A stretch of 64,000 nucleotides of DNA from Palaeococcus ferrophilus DSM 13482 (GTDB lineage: Archaea > Methanobacteriota_B > Thermococci > Thermococcales > Thermococcaceae), in contig NZ_LANF01000019.1 of NCBI RefSeq assembly GCF_000966265.1, positions 124,001-188,000 of the forward strand. Direction: 5' to 3'. This document shows, piece by piece, positions 42,516 through 51,030 of the stretch (its first letter is position 1; every line of letters begins with the position of its first letter). Under the pieces are notes generated by a model. It saw only the letters and a list, made by a program, of their open reading frames with translations. It ran no database searches and was not told the DNA's origin. The translations under genes and the position numbers were made by a program.

Positions 42516-43418
42516 CTAAAAAGGGCGAGGCTTGTTAAAAGAGAAAGTCAGAACCCTCTCCACCTCGAGGAACTCCTCCTCGGAGAGGGGTAGCGTTGGG
42601 CTTCTTGGGTACCCTACCTCAAGCCCGAGGAGCCTCATGGCTTCTTTTATCGCGCTCAGCTGGTTGTGGCTCTTCACGAGAACCTCGTTGAGGAGGTTGA
42701 GCTTGAGCTGGAGCTTTCTGGCCCTCTCGAGCTGGTTCTCCGTGAAGGCCCTGTAGAGCTCAACGCACATCCTCGGGGCCACGTTGGCTATGGCCACAAC
42801 CGCCCCCTGGGCGCCGAGACTAAGCGCCGGGAAAATCATGTCTCCCGTCCCAGCGAGAACGCTCACCTCATCCCCAAGCCGCCTCACGAGTTCCGCTATC
42901 CTCGACACTTCACCACTCGAGTCCTTTATGGCTATTATGTTGGAGTGCTCCTCGGCGAGGGCCTGTATGACATCAAGGGGGATGTTATAGCCCGTGAACT
43001 TGGGCACGTTGTAGAGCACTATAGGGGCGTCAACGCTTTCGGCGATCCTCGAGTAGTGGTGGTAAATCTCCCTCGGGGAGGGCTTGAAGTAGAACGGGGG
43101 AGCTATGAGGAGGGCATCAACCCCGAGGTCCCACGCCTCCCACGAGAACTCCACGGTTTCCTTCGTGGACGGGTAAGCCGTGCCCGCTATAACTGGAACG
43201 CGGCCGTTAACGCTCTCAAGAACCGTTTTAATAACGTGAAGCCTCTCCTCCCGTGAGAGGTAGGGGAATTCGCCGTTGCTTCCGAGGGTTACGAGTCCCG
43301 AAACTCCCGAGAAGATGAAGTACTCAACGAGCTCTCCAAGGGCCTCATCATTGACGCTCTCATCCTCGCGGAAGGGGGTAACGTGGGGAACGAGTATTCC
43401 CTCAAGCAACGGCAACAC
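42516..43418 (-). CDS. DapA-family (dihydrodipicolinate synthase/KDG aldolase-like) aldolase
   Basis: A 300-residue class I aldolase of the DapA/NAL family. The Schiff-base Lys is in AIKDSSGE, the catalytic Tyr in VLYNVPKFTGYN, and the pyruvate carboxylate loop GSNGEFPYLS is present. Members condense pyruvate with an aldehyde (lysine precursor synthesis, KDG cleavage and others), and the exact substrate is not decided here. The last six codons (NKPRPF) and stop lie within the left end of the neighbouring IS605-type relic, so the native C-terminus has been replaced. It should still be active, since the core is complete. Confidence 0.85.
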   Translation of the reverse strand: MLPLLEGILVPHVTPFREDESVNDEALGELVEYFIFSGVSGLVTLGSNGEFPYLSREERLHVIKTVLESVNGRVPVIAGTAYPSTKETVEFSWEAWDLGVDALLIAPPFYFKPSPREIYHHYSRIAESVDAPIVLYNVPKFTGYNIPLDVIQALAEEHSNIIAIKDSSGEVSRIAELVRRLGDEVSVLAGTGDMIFPALSLGAQGAVVAIANVAPRMCVELYRAFTENQLERARKLQLKLNLLNEVLVKSHNQLSAIKEAMRLLGLEVGYPRSPTLPLSEEEFLEVERVLTFSFNKPRPF

Positions 43419-43441
43419 CTGAAAATAAAACGCGGAGAAAG

Positions 43442-44209
43442 TTAAAAAGTGTTTTGCTTTAGAGAGTCCAGCACGACCTTGAGGACCCTCTCATCGTTCA
43501 CCGCTATTATGTTTCCCTTTTCCTCGGCGCTGAGCGAGAACCTTAGCTCTTTCCCCTCGGTGTCCATCACTATGGCCCCGGCTTCCCTCGCTATGAGCAC
43601 CCCTGCGGCTATGTCCGTCGGCCTGACGTAGTTTCTAATGTCGAGAACCCCGTCAATAGCTCCCCTCGCGAGATAGGCTAGCTCGAGAGCCACAGCCCCC
43701 AGAACGCGCGTTCTCTTTACCCGCTTTATGAGTTCCAGTCCCCAACCGCGGGTGTAGAAGCTCAGCGCATACTTACCTTCCTCGGCCTTCCTCACGCGTA
43801 TCCTCTCCCCGTTCAAGTAGGCGCCCTCCCCGGCGATGGCCTCGTAAACGTTGCCCGTTACGAACTCGTATATCATGCCGTAGAGGGGATTCTCGTTTTT
43901 GAATACCGCGAAGCTGAATGCAAAGATGGGAATGCCGCTCACGAAGTTGTAGGAGCCGTCAATGGGGTCAACCACCACAGTGTACTCACTCTCGCCCGTG
44001 ATGGTACCCACTTCCTCGCTAACGATGTTCACCCCGAGAGGCGAAAGCCGGTTGAGTATTACGTTCTCCGCCACACTGTCCACGAACTTCGTCACGTCCC
44101 CACTTGGGCTCCTTCCCACGGTTCTGGCCGCCTTTTTTGTACCGAAGAGCGGCATTACTGCCTTTTCAACCTCCTTTGCGAGCTCAAGAGAGATTTCGTT
44201 CCACTCCAT
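43442..44209 (-). CDS. suhB: fructose-1,6-bisphosphatase / inositol-1-monophosphatase family enzyme
   Basis: A 255-residue Mg-dependent phosphatase with the family motifs VSEEVG (metal Glu), VDPIDGSYNFVSG (metal Asp pair) and the late PTDIAAGVLIAREAGA (metal Asp). Archaeal members act on both fructose 1,6-bisphosphate and inositol 1-phosphate. I start at ATG 44209 after GGGGGTG. The upstream DUF63 gene stops two bases away, so they are cotranscribed. Confidence 0.88.
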   Translation of the reverse strand: MEWNEISLELAKEVEKAVMPLFGTKKAARTVGRSPSGDVTKFVDSVAENVILNRLSPLGVNIVSEEVGTITGESEYTVVVDPIDGSYNFVSGIPIFAFSFAVFKNENPLYGMIYEFVTGNVYEAIAGEGAYLNGERIRVRKAEEGKYALSFYTRGWGLELIKRVKRTRVLGAVALELAYLARGAIDGVLDIRNYVRPTDIAAGVLIAREAGAIVMDTEGKELRFSLSAEEKGNIIAVNDERVLKVVLDSLKQNTF

Positions 44210-44211
44210 AC

Positions 44212-45018
44212 TCACACCCCCATAAGCATTCTGAGCAGGTTCCTCGTCCCGGGGGCGAAGCCCAGTATGAACATCACCGTCTTTATGAAGTCCATGAGTT
44301 CCCTGTCGGCTTCGGTCTCCTCTATCTCGTCCATCAGGTAGAGGGCCACCGCCAGAACGGTGAACTTGAGGAGGTACATGACCGCGGCCGTCCCCGTGAG
44401 GTCTATGAGGTAGCGCGGGAGCACGTGCTGCTCCCAGTAGCCCAGGAAGTCAACCCCAACGAAGGTGGTCGTTGCGTCGTAGAAGTGGGCGTAAAAGAGG
44501 TAGCTGTTTCTCTCGATGAGCGGAAACTCCCTTGAGAGGAAGTAAATCACGGCCAGCGCGATGGATGCCAGGGGCACGAAGTAGAGGAGCACCCTCGTGT
44601 TGAACTCTATCTTGTCGAGGTGGGACAGGAGGAGGATGAACTCGACGCCGACGAGTGTCCAGCCGGTGTAGAGGAAGGCCCTTCTCCAGTCCTCAAATGC
44701 CCTGTGGGTTATGAGGAGTGCTGAGAACGTTATTATGAAGGTTGAGATGTATATCCCCGGCGTTACGGTGAGGTACGTCCTCGGGATTATGCCCGCGTCG
44801 GTGAGGGCCCGTCCAAAGGCACCGAGAATCATGTAGGGGATGAGGGCCCTGAAAAACGCCTTATCATACTTTATGCCCAGCCTCTTGAGGATTTTGTACA
44901 CCCCAAGGGCGGCCAGCCCGAGGATTACGGCGTAGGTGAGCGTGTTGACTGTGTTGTAGCCTTCGTTGTACTTTATCGGGTCCACGAAGTACCTCTGGAA
45001 GACTTCCCAAGCTCCCAT
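44212..45018 (-). CDS. DUF63 membrane protein
   Basis: A 268-residue archaeal membrane protein with about seven to eight helices, matching the DUF63 family. Signs are WEVFQRYFVDPI at the start, ALIPYMILGAFGRALTDAG and the characteristic DATTTFVGVDFLGYWEQHVLP. Function unknown; in other archaea it is also often next to the FBPase/IMPase gene. ATG 45018 follows GGTGATAGA; the 20-residue extension upstream lacks support. It is divergent from egsA. Confidence 0.8.
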   Translation of the reverse strand: MGAWEVFQRYFVDPIKYNEGYNTVNTLTYAVILGLAALGVYKILKRLGIKYDKAFFRALIPYMILGAFGRALTDAGIIPRTYLTVTPGIYISTFIITFSALLITHRAFEDWRRAFLYTGWTLVGVEFILLLSHLDKIEFNTRVLLYFVPLASIALAVIYFLSREFPLIERNSYLFYAHFYDATTTFVGVDFLGYWEQHVLPRYLIDLTGTAAVMYLLKFTVLAVALYLMDEIEETEADRELMDFIKTVMFILGFAPGTRNLLRMLMGV

Positions 45019-45081
45019 TCTATCACCAGCCCATATAGGAGTGGGAGGGTTAAATGCTTTTCCTACGGGTGAAGCCAATTA

Positions 45082-45090
45082 TTTTTTAAG
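45082..45090 (+). promoter_or_regulatory. TATA box of egsA
   Basis: TTTTTTAAG lies ~36 bases before ATG 45123, preceded by a purine-containing GAAGCCAA. The expected start leaves a ~10-base leader with the GAGGTG site. Confidence 0.4.
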
Positions 45091-45122
45091 GTCTGAGGGC
45101 GTAGGAATAAGAGGTGATGCTC

Positions 45123-46163
45123 ATGCACTTAATGGAGCTTCCCAGGGAGGTCCTTCTCGGCGAGAACCTGAAGGACAGGGTTGGTGAGGTTGCGAGAAGG
45201 CTCAAGTTGGGAGAAAACGCTCTCGTTCTCTACGGGCCGAAAACCAAGGAAATAGCCGGAAGAGAAGTGGAGGAAAACCTCGAGGGAGCCTACAACGTAA
45301 CCCACGTTGAAATACGGGAGGCCTCTATGGAGGAGATAAGGAGGACGGAGATGCTGATAAAAGAGGCCGCGATAAACTGGGCCGTGGCGGTCGGCGGGGG
45401 AAGTGTGATAGACGTTGCGAAACTCGCCTCCTACCGCGCGGACATACCATTCGTAAGTTTCCCAACGACAGCGTCCCACGACGGAATAGCGAGCGCGAAC
45501 GCCTCCATAAAGGATTTAGGGGCGAAAACCTCCGTCAAGGCCCGCCCGCCCATAGCGGTCATAGCGGACGTTAAGGTTATTAAGACAGCGCCCTATCGTT
45601 TTCTGGCCGCGGGAGTGGGTGACATAATAAGCAACCTAACGGCCGTCAGGGACTGGCAGCTCGCCCACCGCATCAGGGGAGAGTACTACAGCGAATACGC
45701 CGCTTCGCTCTCTCTCATGAGCGCCAAGATGATAATAAAAAACGCCGACATAATACGCCTCGGCAACGAGGAGTCCGTAAGGAAAGTGGTGAAGGGCCTC
45801 ATCTCGAGCAGCGTCGCAATGAGCATAGCAGGTTCTTCAAGACCGGCCAGCGGTGCGGAACACCTCTTCAGTCATGCGCTCGATGCCATAGCACCAAAAC
45901 CTGCCCTCCATGGGGAGCAGACGGGGGTGGGCACGATAATAACCGCCTACCTCCACGGCCTCAAGTGGGAGCGCATAAGGGACACCCTGAGGAAGGTAAG
46001 GGCCCCAACGAACGCCTACGAACTCGGTATTGAGCCCGAGTACATAGTGAAGGCCCTCACGATTGCACACACCATAAGGCCAGAGCGCTACACAATACTC
46101 GGCCGGGACGGCCTCACATGGGAAGCGGCAGAAAAAGCCGCAAGAATAACGGGAGTAATATGA
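45123..46163 (+). CDS. egsA: sn-glycerol-1-phosphate dehydrogenase
   Basis: A 346-residue NAD(P)-dependent enzyme that reduces dihydroxyacetone phosphate to sn-glycerol 1-phosphate, the backbone of archaeal membrane lipids. The nucleotide loop is GGGSVIDVAK. The Zn ligands are the Asp in TTASHDGIAS and the His residues in GAEHLFSHAL and LHGEQTGVGT. Length matches the family. ATG 45123 is seven bases after GAGGTG. It is followed by UPF0179 27 bases downstream. Confidence 0.93.
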   Translation: MHLMELPREVLLGENLKDRVGEVARRLKLGENALVLYGPKTKEIAGREVEENLEGAYNVTHVEIREASMEEIRRTEMLIKEAAINWAVAVGGGSVIDVAKLASYRADIPFVSFPTTASHDGIASANASIKDLGAKTSVKARPPIAVIADVKVIKTAPYRFLAAGVGDIISNLTAVRDWQLAHRIRGEYYSEYAASLSLMSAKMIIKNADIIRLGNEESVRKVVKGLISSSVAMSIAGSSRPASGAEHLFSHALDAIAPKPALHGEQTGVGTIITAYLHGLKWERIRDTLRKVRAPTNAYELGIEPEYIVKALTIAHTIRPERYTILGRDGLTWEAAEKAARITGVI

Positions 46164-46190
46164 CTATCATCGTTCACGGAGGTGTTTAAA

Positions 46191-46622
46191 ATGGTGGTCA
46201 CTCTGGTTGGGGAAAAACTTGCAAAGCCGGGAGTCGAGTTCATTTTCTACGGCCCGGCTGACCCCTGCAGGACGTGCAAGCTCGCAAGGGTCTGCGTTGG
46301 AAACCTCGAAAAGGGAAGGCGCTACAAGGTGGTGAGGATACGCAACATAGAGCACTCGTGTCCCCTACACGAGGGGAAGGTCAGGGTCGTTGACGTCGTC
46401 GAGCCGGCCATAGACATAGCTATCGAACCGCGCTACGCCATCGTTGGCTCTAAGATGCGCCTCTCCTTTGTTAACTGTAATGATGAGGATAAGAGGGAAG
46501 TGATAAGGCCGGAAGGCCTCTTTGAGGGGGACACGGTTAAGATAGTCGAGCTCGTCGGCGACATCGAGTGCGGCGGGAAGCACTACAAGATAGCCCGCGT
46601 CATGAGGGAGAAGGAAGAGTAA
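46191..46622 (+). CDS. UPF0179 family protein
   Basis: A 143-residue archaeal protein of the UPF0179 family. Four Cys in the first half ([11 protein letters not shown], then SCPLH) could bind a metal or Fe-S cluster; the C-terminal half is beta-rich and also holds Cys (NCNDED, ECGGKH). GGAGGTG precedes ATG 46191. Function unknown. It lies between egsA and ahcY and is co-directional with both. Confidence 0.8.
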   Translation: MVVTLVGEKLAKPGVEFIFYGPADPCRTCKLARVCVGNLEKGRRYKVVRIRNIEHSCPLHEGKVRVVDVVEPAIDIAIEPRYAIVGSKMRLSFVNCNDEDKREVIRPEGLFEGDTVKIVELVGDIECGGKHYKIARVMREKEE

Positions 46623-46683
46623 CCCTTCTGCCGTAACCGGCAACCTTTTTAATTTTCCCTCCCAGCTTTTCTCGGTGAAGGTT

Positions 46684-47949
46684 ATGAACTGCACGAAGGA
46701 TTACTGCGTTAAGGACATCTCGTTAGCGCCGAGCGGGGAGAAAAAGATAGACTGGGTCTCCCGCTTCATGCCCGTTCTCCAAAGCATCAGGGCCGATTTT
46801 GAGAAGAGGAGGCCTTTCAAGGGAGTCCGGATAGCGGCAACGCTCCACCTTGAGATGAAGACGGCCTTTCTCCTCCTAACGCTCAAAGCGGCCGGAGCCG
46901 AGGTTTCAGCGGCCGCGAGCAACCCGCTGAGTACGCAGGATGACGTTGTCGCTGCCCTTGCGAAGGCAGGCGTCAAGGTCTACGCGATTAGAGGAGAGGA
47001 CAGGGAACAGTACTACGAGTTCATGCACAAGGCCCTTGACATCAGGCCGAACATCATCATAGACGATGGAGCAGACATGGTTTCAACCGTTCTCAAGGAG
47101 AGGGGGGAGCTCATCCCTGACCTCTGGGGCGCGAGCGAAGAGACCACAACCGGCGTCATAAGGCTCCGCGCCATGGAGAAGGACGGCGTTCTGAAGTTCC
47201 CGATCATAGCCGTGAACGATTCCTACACCAAATACCTCTTCGACAACCGCTACGGGACGGGACAGTCCACTTGGGACGGCATAATAAGGACGACGAACCT
47301 CCTGGTGGCTGGTAAAAACGTCGTCGTTGTCGGCTACGGCTGGTGCGGAAGGGGCATAGCCATGCGCGCCCGCGGACTGGGGGCAACTGTTATCGTCGTC
47401 GAGGTTGACCCGATAAGGGCCCTTGAAGCTAGAATGGACGGCTTCCTCGTCATGAACATGATGGAAGCGGCGAAGGTAGGCGACATCTTTGTGACCTCGA
47501 CCGGAGATATCAACTGCATACGCAGAGAGCACTTCGAGGTCATGAAGGACGGAGTTATAATGGCCAACGCCGGCCACTTCGATGTGGAGATTTCCAAGCC
47601 CGACCTTGAGGCCCTCGCGGTTGAGATAAACGAGCCGAGGCCGAACATCACGGAGTACAAGATGGCCGATGGAAGGAGACTGTACCTCTTAGCCGAGGGC
47701 AGGCTGGTGAATTTAGCGGCTGCGGACGGTCACCCCGCGGAGATAATGGACATGAGCTTTGCCCTCCAGGCGAAGGCGGCAGAATACATCAAGGAGAACC
47801 GCGGAAGGCTTGAGCCAAAGGTCTACGTCCTCCCGAGGGAGATAGACGAGATGGTGGCGAGGATCAAGCTCGCCTCGATGGGGATTAATATTGAGGAGCT
47901 CACGGAGGAGCAGAGGCGCTATCTGGCCAGCTGGGAGCACGGGACGTGA
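46684..47949 (+). CDS. ahcY: adenosylhomocysteinase
   Basis: A 421-residue NAD-dependent S-adenosylhomocysteine hydrolase that splits SAH to adenosine (or inosine in some archaea) and homocysteine, relieving methyltransferase product inhibition. Conserved elements include HLEMKTAFL, the TGVIRLRAM segment, [18 protein letters not shown], the NAD-binding [11 protein letters not shown] and the [25 protein letters not shown]-terminal region. GGTGAAGG is just before ATG 46684. Several methyltransferases are encoded nearby (49.3, 52.5 and 55.3 kb). Confidence 0.95.
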   Translation: MNCTKDYCVKDISLAPSGEKKIDWVSRFMPVLQSIRADFEKRRPFKGVRIAATLHLEMKTAFLLLTLKAAGAEVSAAASNPLSTQDDVVAALAKAGVKVYAIRGEDREQYYEFMHKALDIRPNIIIDDGADMVSTVLKERGELIPDLWGASEETTTGVIRLRAMEKDGVLKFPIIAVNDSYTKYLFDNRYGTGQSTWDGIIRTTNLLVAGKNVVVVGYGWCGRGIAMRARGLGATVIVVEVDPIRALEARMDGFLVMNMMEAAKVGDIFVTSTGDINCIRREHFEVMKDGVIMANAGHFDVEISKPDLEALAVEINEPRPNITEYKMADGRRLYLLAEGRLVNLAAADGHPAEIMDMSFALQAKAAEYIKENRGRLEPKVYVLPREIDEMVARIKLASMGINIEELTEEQRRYLASWEHGT

Positions 47950-47965
47950 TTTTTCTTTTCCATTT

Positions 47966-48322
47966 TCAGAATTTGTTTTGACTGGCGACCCATGCGATTA
48001 GTATTCCACCAGGGAGACCAATGACGACAGCTTCAAGGAGCACTCTGGAATACTGCATATGTCCAAGCACAACCATGGTAACGGCCAGCAGTAATTCCAC
48101 ACTAGCAGCCGCGAATATTGCAGCGTAAAGGGAAGTTCGCTTTATTAGACTTGCAGTCACAATAAATGGGATCACCAGCACACTGAAACCCATGAAGAGG
48201 CCTTTTAAGATACCGCGTATAGGGTCATTCCAGAAGTCACCGGTAACTATTCCTGCATGAGATGTGAAAATCATTAGAAAAACAACAAACAACATTCCGA
48301 GTGCAAGCTTTTTGGCCTCCAT
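47966..48322 (-). CDS. membrane protein paired with the Cys-rich precursor gene
   Basis: A 118-residue protein with four hydrophobic segments (about residues 6-25, 45-62, 66-88 and 94-113); the first may be a signal anchor. No family is recognised. GAGGTGAAGG lies before the ATG, 12 bases after the stop of the halocin-like gene, so both are on one transcript. If the neighbour is a secreted antimicrobial peptide, this would be a candidate immunity or export protein; that is inference from position only. Confidence 0.6.
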   Translation of the reverse strand: MEAKKLALGMLFVVFLMIFTSHAGIVTGDFWNDPIRGILKGLFMGFSVLVIPFIVTASLIKRTSLYAAIFAAASVELLLAVTMVVLGHMQYSRVLLEAVVIGLPGGILIAWVASQNKF

Positions 48323-48334
48323 TGGCCTTCACCT

Positions 48335-49066
48335 CTAAGCTCCATGATACTCGCACCCAGTGCCCCACTCGAGACAACTTTCTTCGATACAGAAATAGCA
48401 ATTTGCAACTACGCAAGCAGTACATACTAGACATCCTATCGGATTTATCAGACATATTGTTGCTCCTGCACCACATACTAACCCACACCGTCCAGCATTA
48501 ACACAACAATCAATTGCGTAATTCCTGTTATAGGAACAGCAATATTCGGTACAGAATTCTCGGGGATATGAACAATCTGAGTTGCTGGTGCATTTATGTC
48601 TACAACTACTTAATACTGTGAGCTTGCCTCCATTCACGCTTACCAATTTAGGTCTCAGTTTACCCTGAGAAAGTTCAATTAGGTATCCTCTTACTTTCAC
48701 CCCTTGCACCGGCTTTGAGAACTCGTAGAGGGCTATGACATGCTTCTTGTCCTTCAGTGGGATTCCCATGGCGAGCATTGTTATATTCTCTCCATTGTAC
48801 TCAAGAGTGTGTTTTACAATCTTGACGTGGGAGTAATCTACCTGCCAAGGTTTTGCCAGCTTCCGGAAGTCCCTGCTCATTGCCAGCTTGAAGAATACAT
48901 GAACCTTAGAAAAATTCTCTTCGACATTATTGACAGGTTTAACAGCCTTAAACGGGTTCACACAGCCTTCAACTTCCGGGTACTTGGGGTAGCTGACCAC
49001 GTATGCTCCATACGCTCCAACAATAAGGAAGATCACAAATACGGCCAGCAGTGCACGCCTCCGCAT
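48335..49066 (-). CDS. halocin-C8-like Cys-rich peptide precursor
   Basis: A 243-residue protein with an N-terminal Arg-rich signal or anchor (residues 2-23), a ~130-residue middle region without motifs, and a C-terminal ~90 residues with 18 Cys (from Cys155 to Cys238). The C-terminal order, a CxxC-rich start, then CGLVCGAGATIC, hydrophobic INPIGCLVC, and ...C-x4-C-x2-C, resembles the halocin C8 microhalocin. That peptide is cut from a precursor whose N-terminal part gives immunity. Base composition is more AT-rich than the neighbours. TATA at 49112-49118. An alternative is an unrelated Cys-rich surface protein. Confidence 0.6.
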   Translation of the reverse strand: MRRRALLAVFVIFLIVGAYGAYVVSYPKYPEVEGCVNPFKAVKPVNNVEENFSKVHVFFKLAMSRDFRKLAKPWQVDYSHVKIVKHTLEYNGENITMLAMGIPLKDKKHVIALYEFSKPVQGVKVRGYLIELSQGKLRPKLVSVNGGKLTVLSSCRHKCTSNSDCSYPREFCTEYCCSYNRNYAIDCCVNAGRCGLVCGAGATICLINPIGCLVCTACVVANCYFCIEESCLEWGTGCEYHGA

Positions 49067-49110
49067 CGACCCCCCCCAACAAGATTTTGCATTAGAATTT
49101 TTTCACCCAT

Positions 49111-49120
49111 CATATATAAC
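49111..49120 (-). promoter_or_regulatory. TATA box of the halocin-like operon
   Basis: On the minus strand CGAAAGT followed by GTTATATATG makes a strong BRE/TATA, about 50 bases before the ATG at 49066. A GGGGGGGG run directly before the start codon serves as the ribosome site. Confidence 0.5.
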
Positions 49121-49322
49121 ACTTTCGCTTGAAATAAGTCTGGATTTTGGGAGTTTATTTTTAATCGGATTTACTATCGTAATGACCAATTTCGACCACA
49201 TCAAAACGCTCTTATAGTGAAAACACAATCTCTCCGTGGCCGCTATAAGCAAGTGGGCAGCCCCTGAAGTGGTGGCAGTGAAAAGTGTTTGGGGTTTTTA
49301 AACTACATTCACAGTGATGCCT

Positions 49323-49733
49323 ATGGAGTTTGAGCCCTTCAAAATCACTCCAGTCGGCTACGTGAGAAAGGACGAGGAGCTTCAAGAGACATTCATCGAA
49401 ATCCTCCCGGAGTTCAGAGAAGCCATTGAAGGTCTTCGAGAGGGCGACTGGATAAAGCTTATCCTCTGGTTCCATCTTAGCGACACGCCCGAGAAAAGGA
49501 GAACCCTCAAAGTCCACCCGCGGGGAGATCCGGAGAACCCCCTTAGGGGCGTTTTTGCCACGCGCTCGCCCGTCAGGCCCAACCCCATAGCGCTCTACAC
49601 CGTCCGGATACACAGCGTCGAAGGAAACCGGCTCTACATAGACTGGATTGACGCACATGATGGAACGCCGGTCGCCGACATAAAGCCCTTTGTAGCGAGG
49701 TTCGACTGTCCGGAGAAGACTGTTGGGGAGTGA
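49323..49733 (+). CDS. trmO: TrmO-family tRNA methyltransferase
   Basis: A 136-residue protein of the TrmO (UPF0066/YaeB) family, which methylates N6 of threonylcarbamoyladenosine-37 in tRNA using SAM. Its motifs are PVGYVR, LWFHLSD, the Arg-rich VHPRGD...GVFATRSPVRPNPIAL and DGTPVADIKPF. The TATA element GTTTTTAAAC (49294-49303) lies ~25 bases upstream, so the transcript is nearly leaderless; ATG 49317 and GTG 49314 are alternative starts. Confidence 0.88.
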   Translation: MEFEPFKITPVGYVRKDEELQETFIEILPEFREAIEGLREGDWIKLILWFHLSDTPEKRRTLKVHPRGDPENPLRGVFATRSPVRPNPIALYTVRIHSVEGNRLYIDWIDAHDGTPVADIKPFVARFDCPEKTVGE

Positions 49734-49820
49734 ACTCTTAAAGGCCCTCATCTTTTCGATTGGGCTCTTGAAAGGGCCAAAGGGAGCTGGCCCATTGGAT
49801 TTCCTCTGCCCTCTTTAATT

Positions 49821-49837
49821 CCGAAAATTTTAAAAAG
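49821..49837 (+). promoter_or_regulatory. BRE/TATA promoter, leaderless spacing
   Basis: CCGAAAATTTTAAAAAG is centred ~28 bases before ATG 49858. No ribosome site precedes that ATG, so the mRNA is probably leaderless. Confidence 0.5.
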
Positions 49838-49857
49838 TTCGCTTTTTACGTTAAATC

Positions 49858-51030
49858 ATGGTCAACAAATCCGGAGTGATATTCGTTATAATGGCAATCG
49901 CCTCACTCGGCCTGCTTTATGCGGTGGGGGAGGACGTACCACCTAAAACGCTCAGCACGGCGGAAGAGGGGGACATTGTCGTCTTCAACGGCCTCTGCGT
50001 GTACAACGGCAGCTTTTCCGTGCTCTTCAATGGGAGTGATGATGTAAGGCTTTCCCGGCGGCTCGAGGTGGGGAAGGTCTACACCGTGAGGGGGAAGCTC
50101 TCTGGTGAAAGCTGGTTGAGGCCACTTGAGGTGAACGAAAGCGAACCGGGGTTCCCCCTCGAGACGTTCGAGGGCGCGCTGTGGAAGGGGCGCCTTATAA
50201 CCGAAGGGGGAAAGTTAAAGCTCAGCAGGCCCATCGGGGAGGATGGGCACCTCGTGGTAATCAAAGGGCTCCTGTACGGTTCCACTCTCTTTCCCCTCGA
50301 GTGGAAGGACTTGGAGAAGCCAAAGGAACCCACGGACGGCTACCCCTTCGAGCTCAGCGGCACCGTTCTCTACGGCGGAAACCCCGCAACCCTCTGGAGC
50401 GACGAGGAGGTTAGGGTTTACCTGCCCTACGGCTTAAGCCTCTCCACGGGCGAGCGCGTTAGGGTTAGGGGTATAGCCGCGCTCCGCTCCGTGCTGACCG
50501 TGTATGTGGAGGATATTGGGGACGTCGAGAGGCTCGGTGAGCCCCTGGAGAGACCCCTGGGGGAGGAGAAGGTGGGGGAGGTGGCAGCATCCACGTGTGC
50601 CGTGATCTCCTCCTCGCGCTTCCTGAGGCTCAACTGCACGGATTTAAGGCTCTACAACGCCCGCGCCCGCGTGGGGGATGTTATAAAGTTCCGGGCCCTG
50701 AGGAGGGAAAACTCACTCTACGCCCTCGACTACACCGTTGTGGTGAAGCGGGAGGCCCTCCCCAACTCCATATGCTCCCCCCGGGAAGGGGTGGTTAAAA
50801 TCGCTGGGAAGGTTGAGTGGGGGAGGGAGTACAAAAACGGGTTCGGACTGGCAAACGTGAGTGAAAACGGCTGCTGGGTCCTGCTGAAGCTCCCAAAGCG
50901 TCTTGGGGTCACCGTGAAGGAGAACGATAGCGTTACGGCCTTTGGGGAGTTCACGACCTATCGCGGGATGCCGGCCTTTGAGGTGAGGGGAAGGGAGGAC
51001 GTATGCTTGGCGAGCTCCTCCTCGGGATAG
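49858..51030 (+). CDS. signal-anchored OB-fold-like repeat protein
   Basis: A 390-residue protein with an N-terminal membrane anchor (residues 7-23). The rest is a chain of beta-barrel-like units, each with a phrase such as GDIVVFNGL, GKVYTVRGKLSG, GHLVVIKGLLYG, GERVRVRGIA, GDVIKFRAL and NDSVTAFGEF. The G-D/E-x-V-x-(V/F)-x-G pattern is what OB folds of the nucleic-acid-binding type show, so three to four tandem OB-like domains outside the membrane are likely. It overlaps the TctA-like permease gene by 28 bases; the two probably act together. Confidence 0.65.
   Translation: MVNKSGVIFVIMAIASLGLLYAVGEDVPPKTLSTAEEGDIVVFNGLCVYNGSFSVLFNGSDDVRLSRRLEVGKVYTVRGKLSGESWLRPLEVNESEPGFPLETFEGALWKGRLITEGGKLKLSRPIGEDGHLVVIKGLLYGSTLFPLEWKDLEKPKEPTDGYPFELSGTVLYGGNPATLWSDEEVRVYLPYGLSLSTGERVRVRGIAALRSVLTVYVEDIGDVERLGEPLERPLGEEKVGEVAASTCAVISSSRFLRLNCTDLRLYNARARVGDVIKFRALRRENSLYALDYTVVVKREALPNSICSPREGVVKIAGKVEWGREYKNGFGLANVSENGCWVLLKLPKRLGVTVKENDSVTAFGEFTTYRGMPAFEVRGREDVCLASSSSG

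Larger units (their letters stand above)
42110..42535 (-). mobile_element. internally deleted IS200/IS605-type (TnpB) element
   Basis: Both ends carry the hairpins typical of this group: CCCCGCCC-TAAAAA-GGGCGAGG at 42509-42530 (left end) and CCTCGCCC-TAAA-GGATGGGG at 42129-42148 (right end). Between them lies only the C-terminal ~60 codons of tnpB plus the structured 3' region. tnpA and most of tnpB are gone, so it cannot move by itself but could be mobilised in trans. The left end runs into the 3' end of the DapA-like gene and supplies its stop codon. Exact borders are uncertain by several bases. Confidence 0.75.

Noticed and set aside
48335-48640. Ferredoxin-type iron-sulfur domain at the Cys-rich C-terminus
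   Set aside because: There is no C-x2-C-x2-C-x3-C-P pattern, the Cys spacing is irregular and interspersed with a hydrophobic core, and the protein has a signal anchor.
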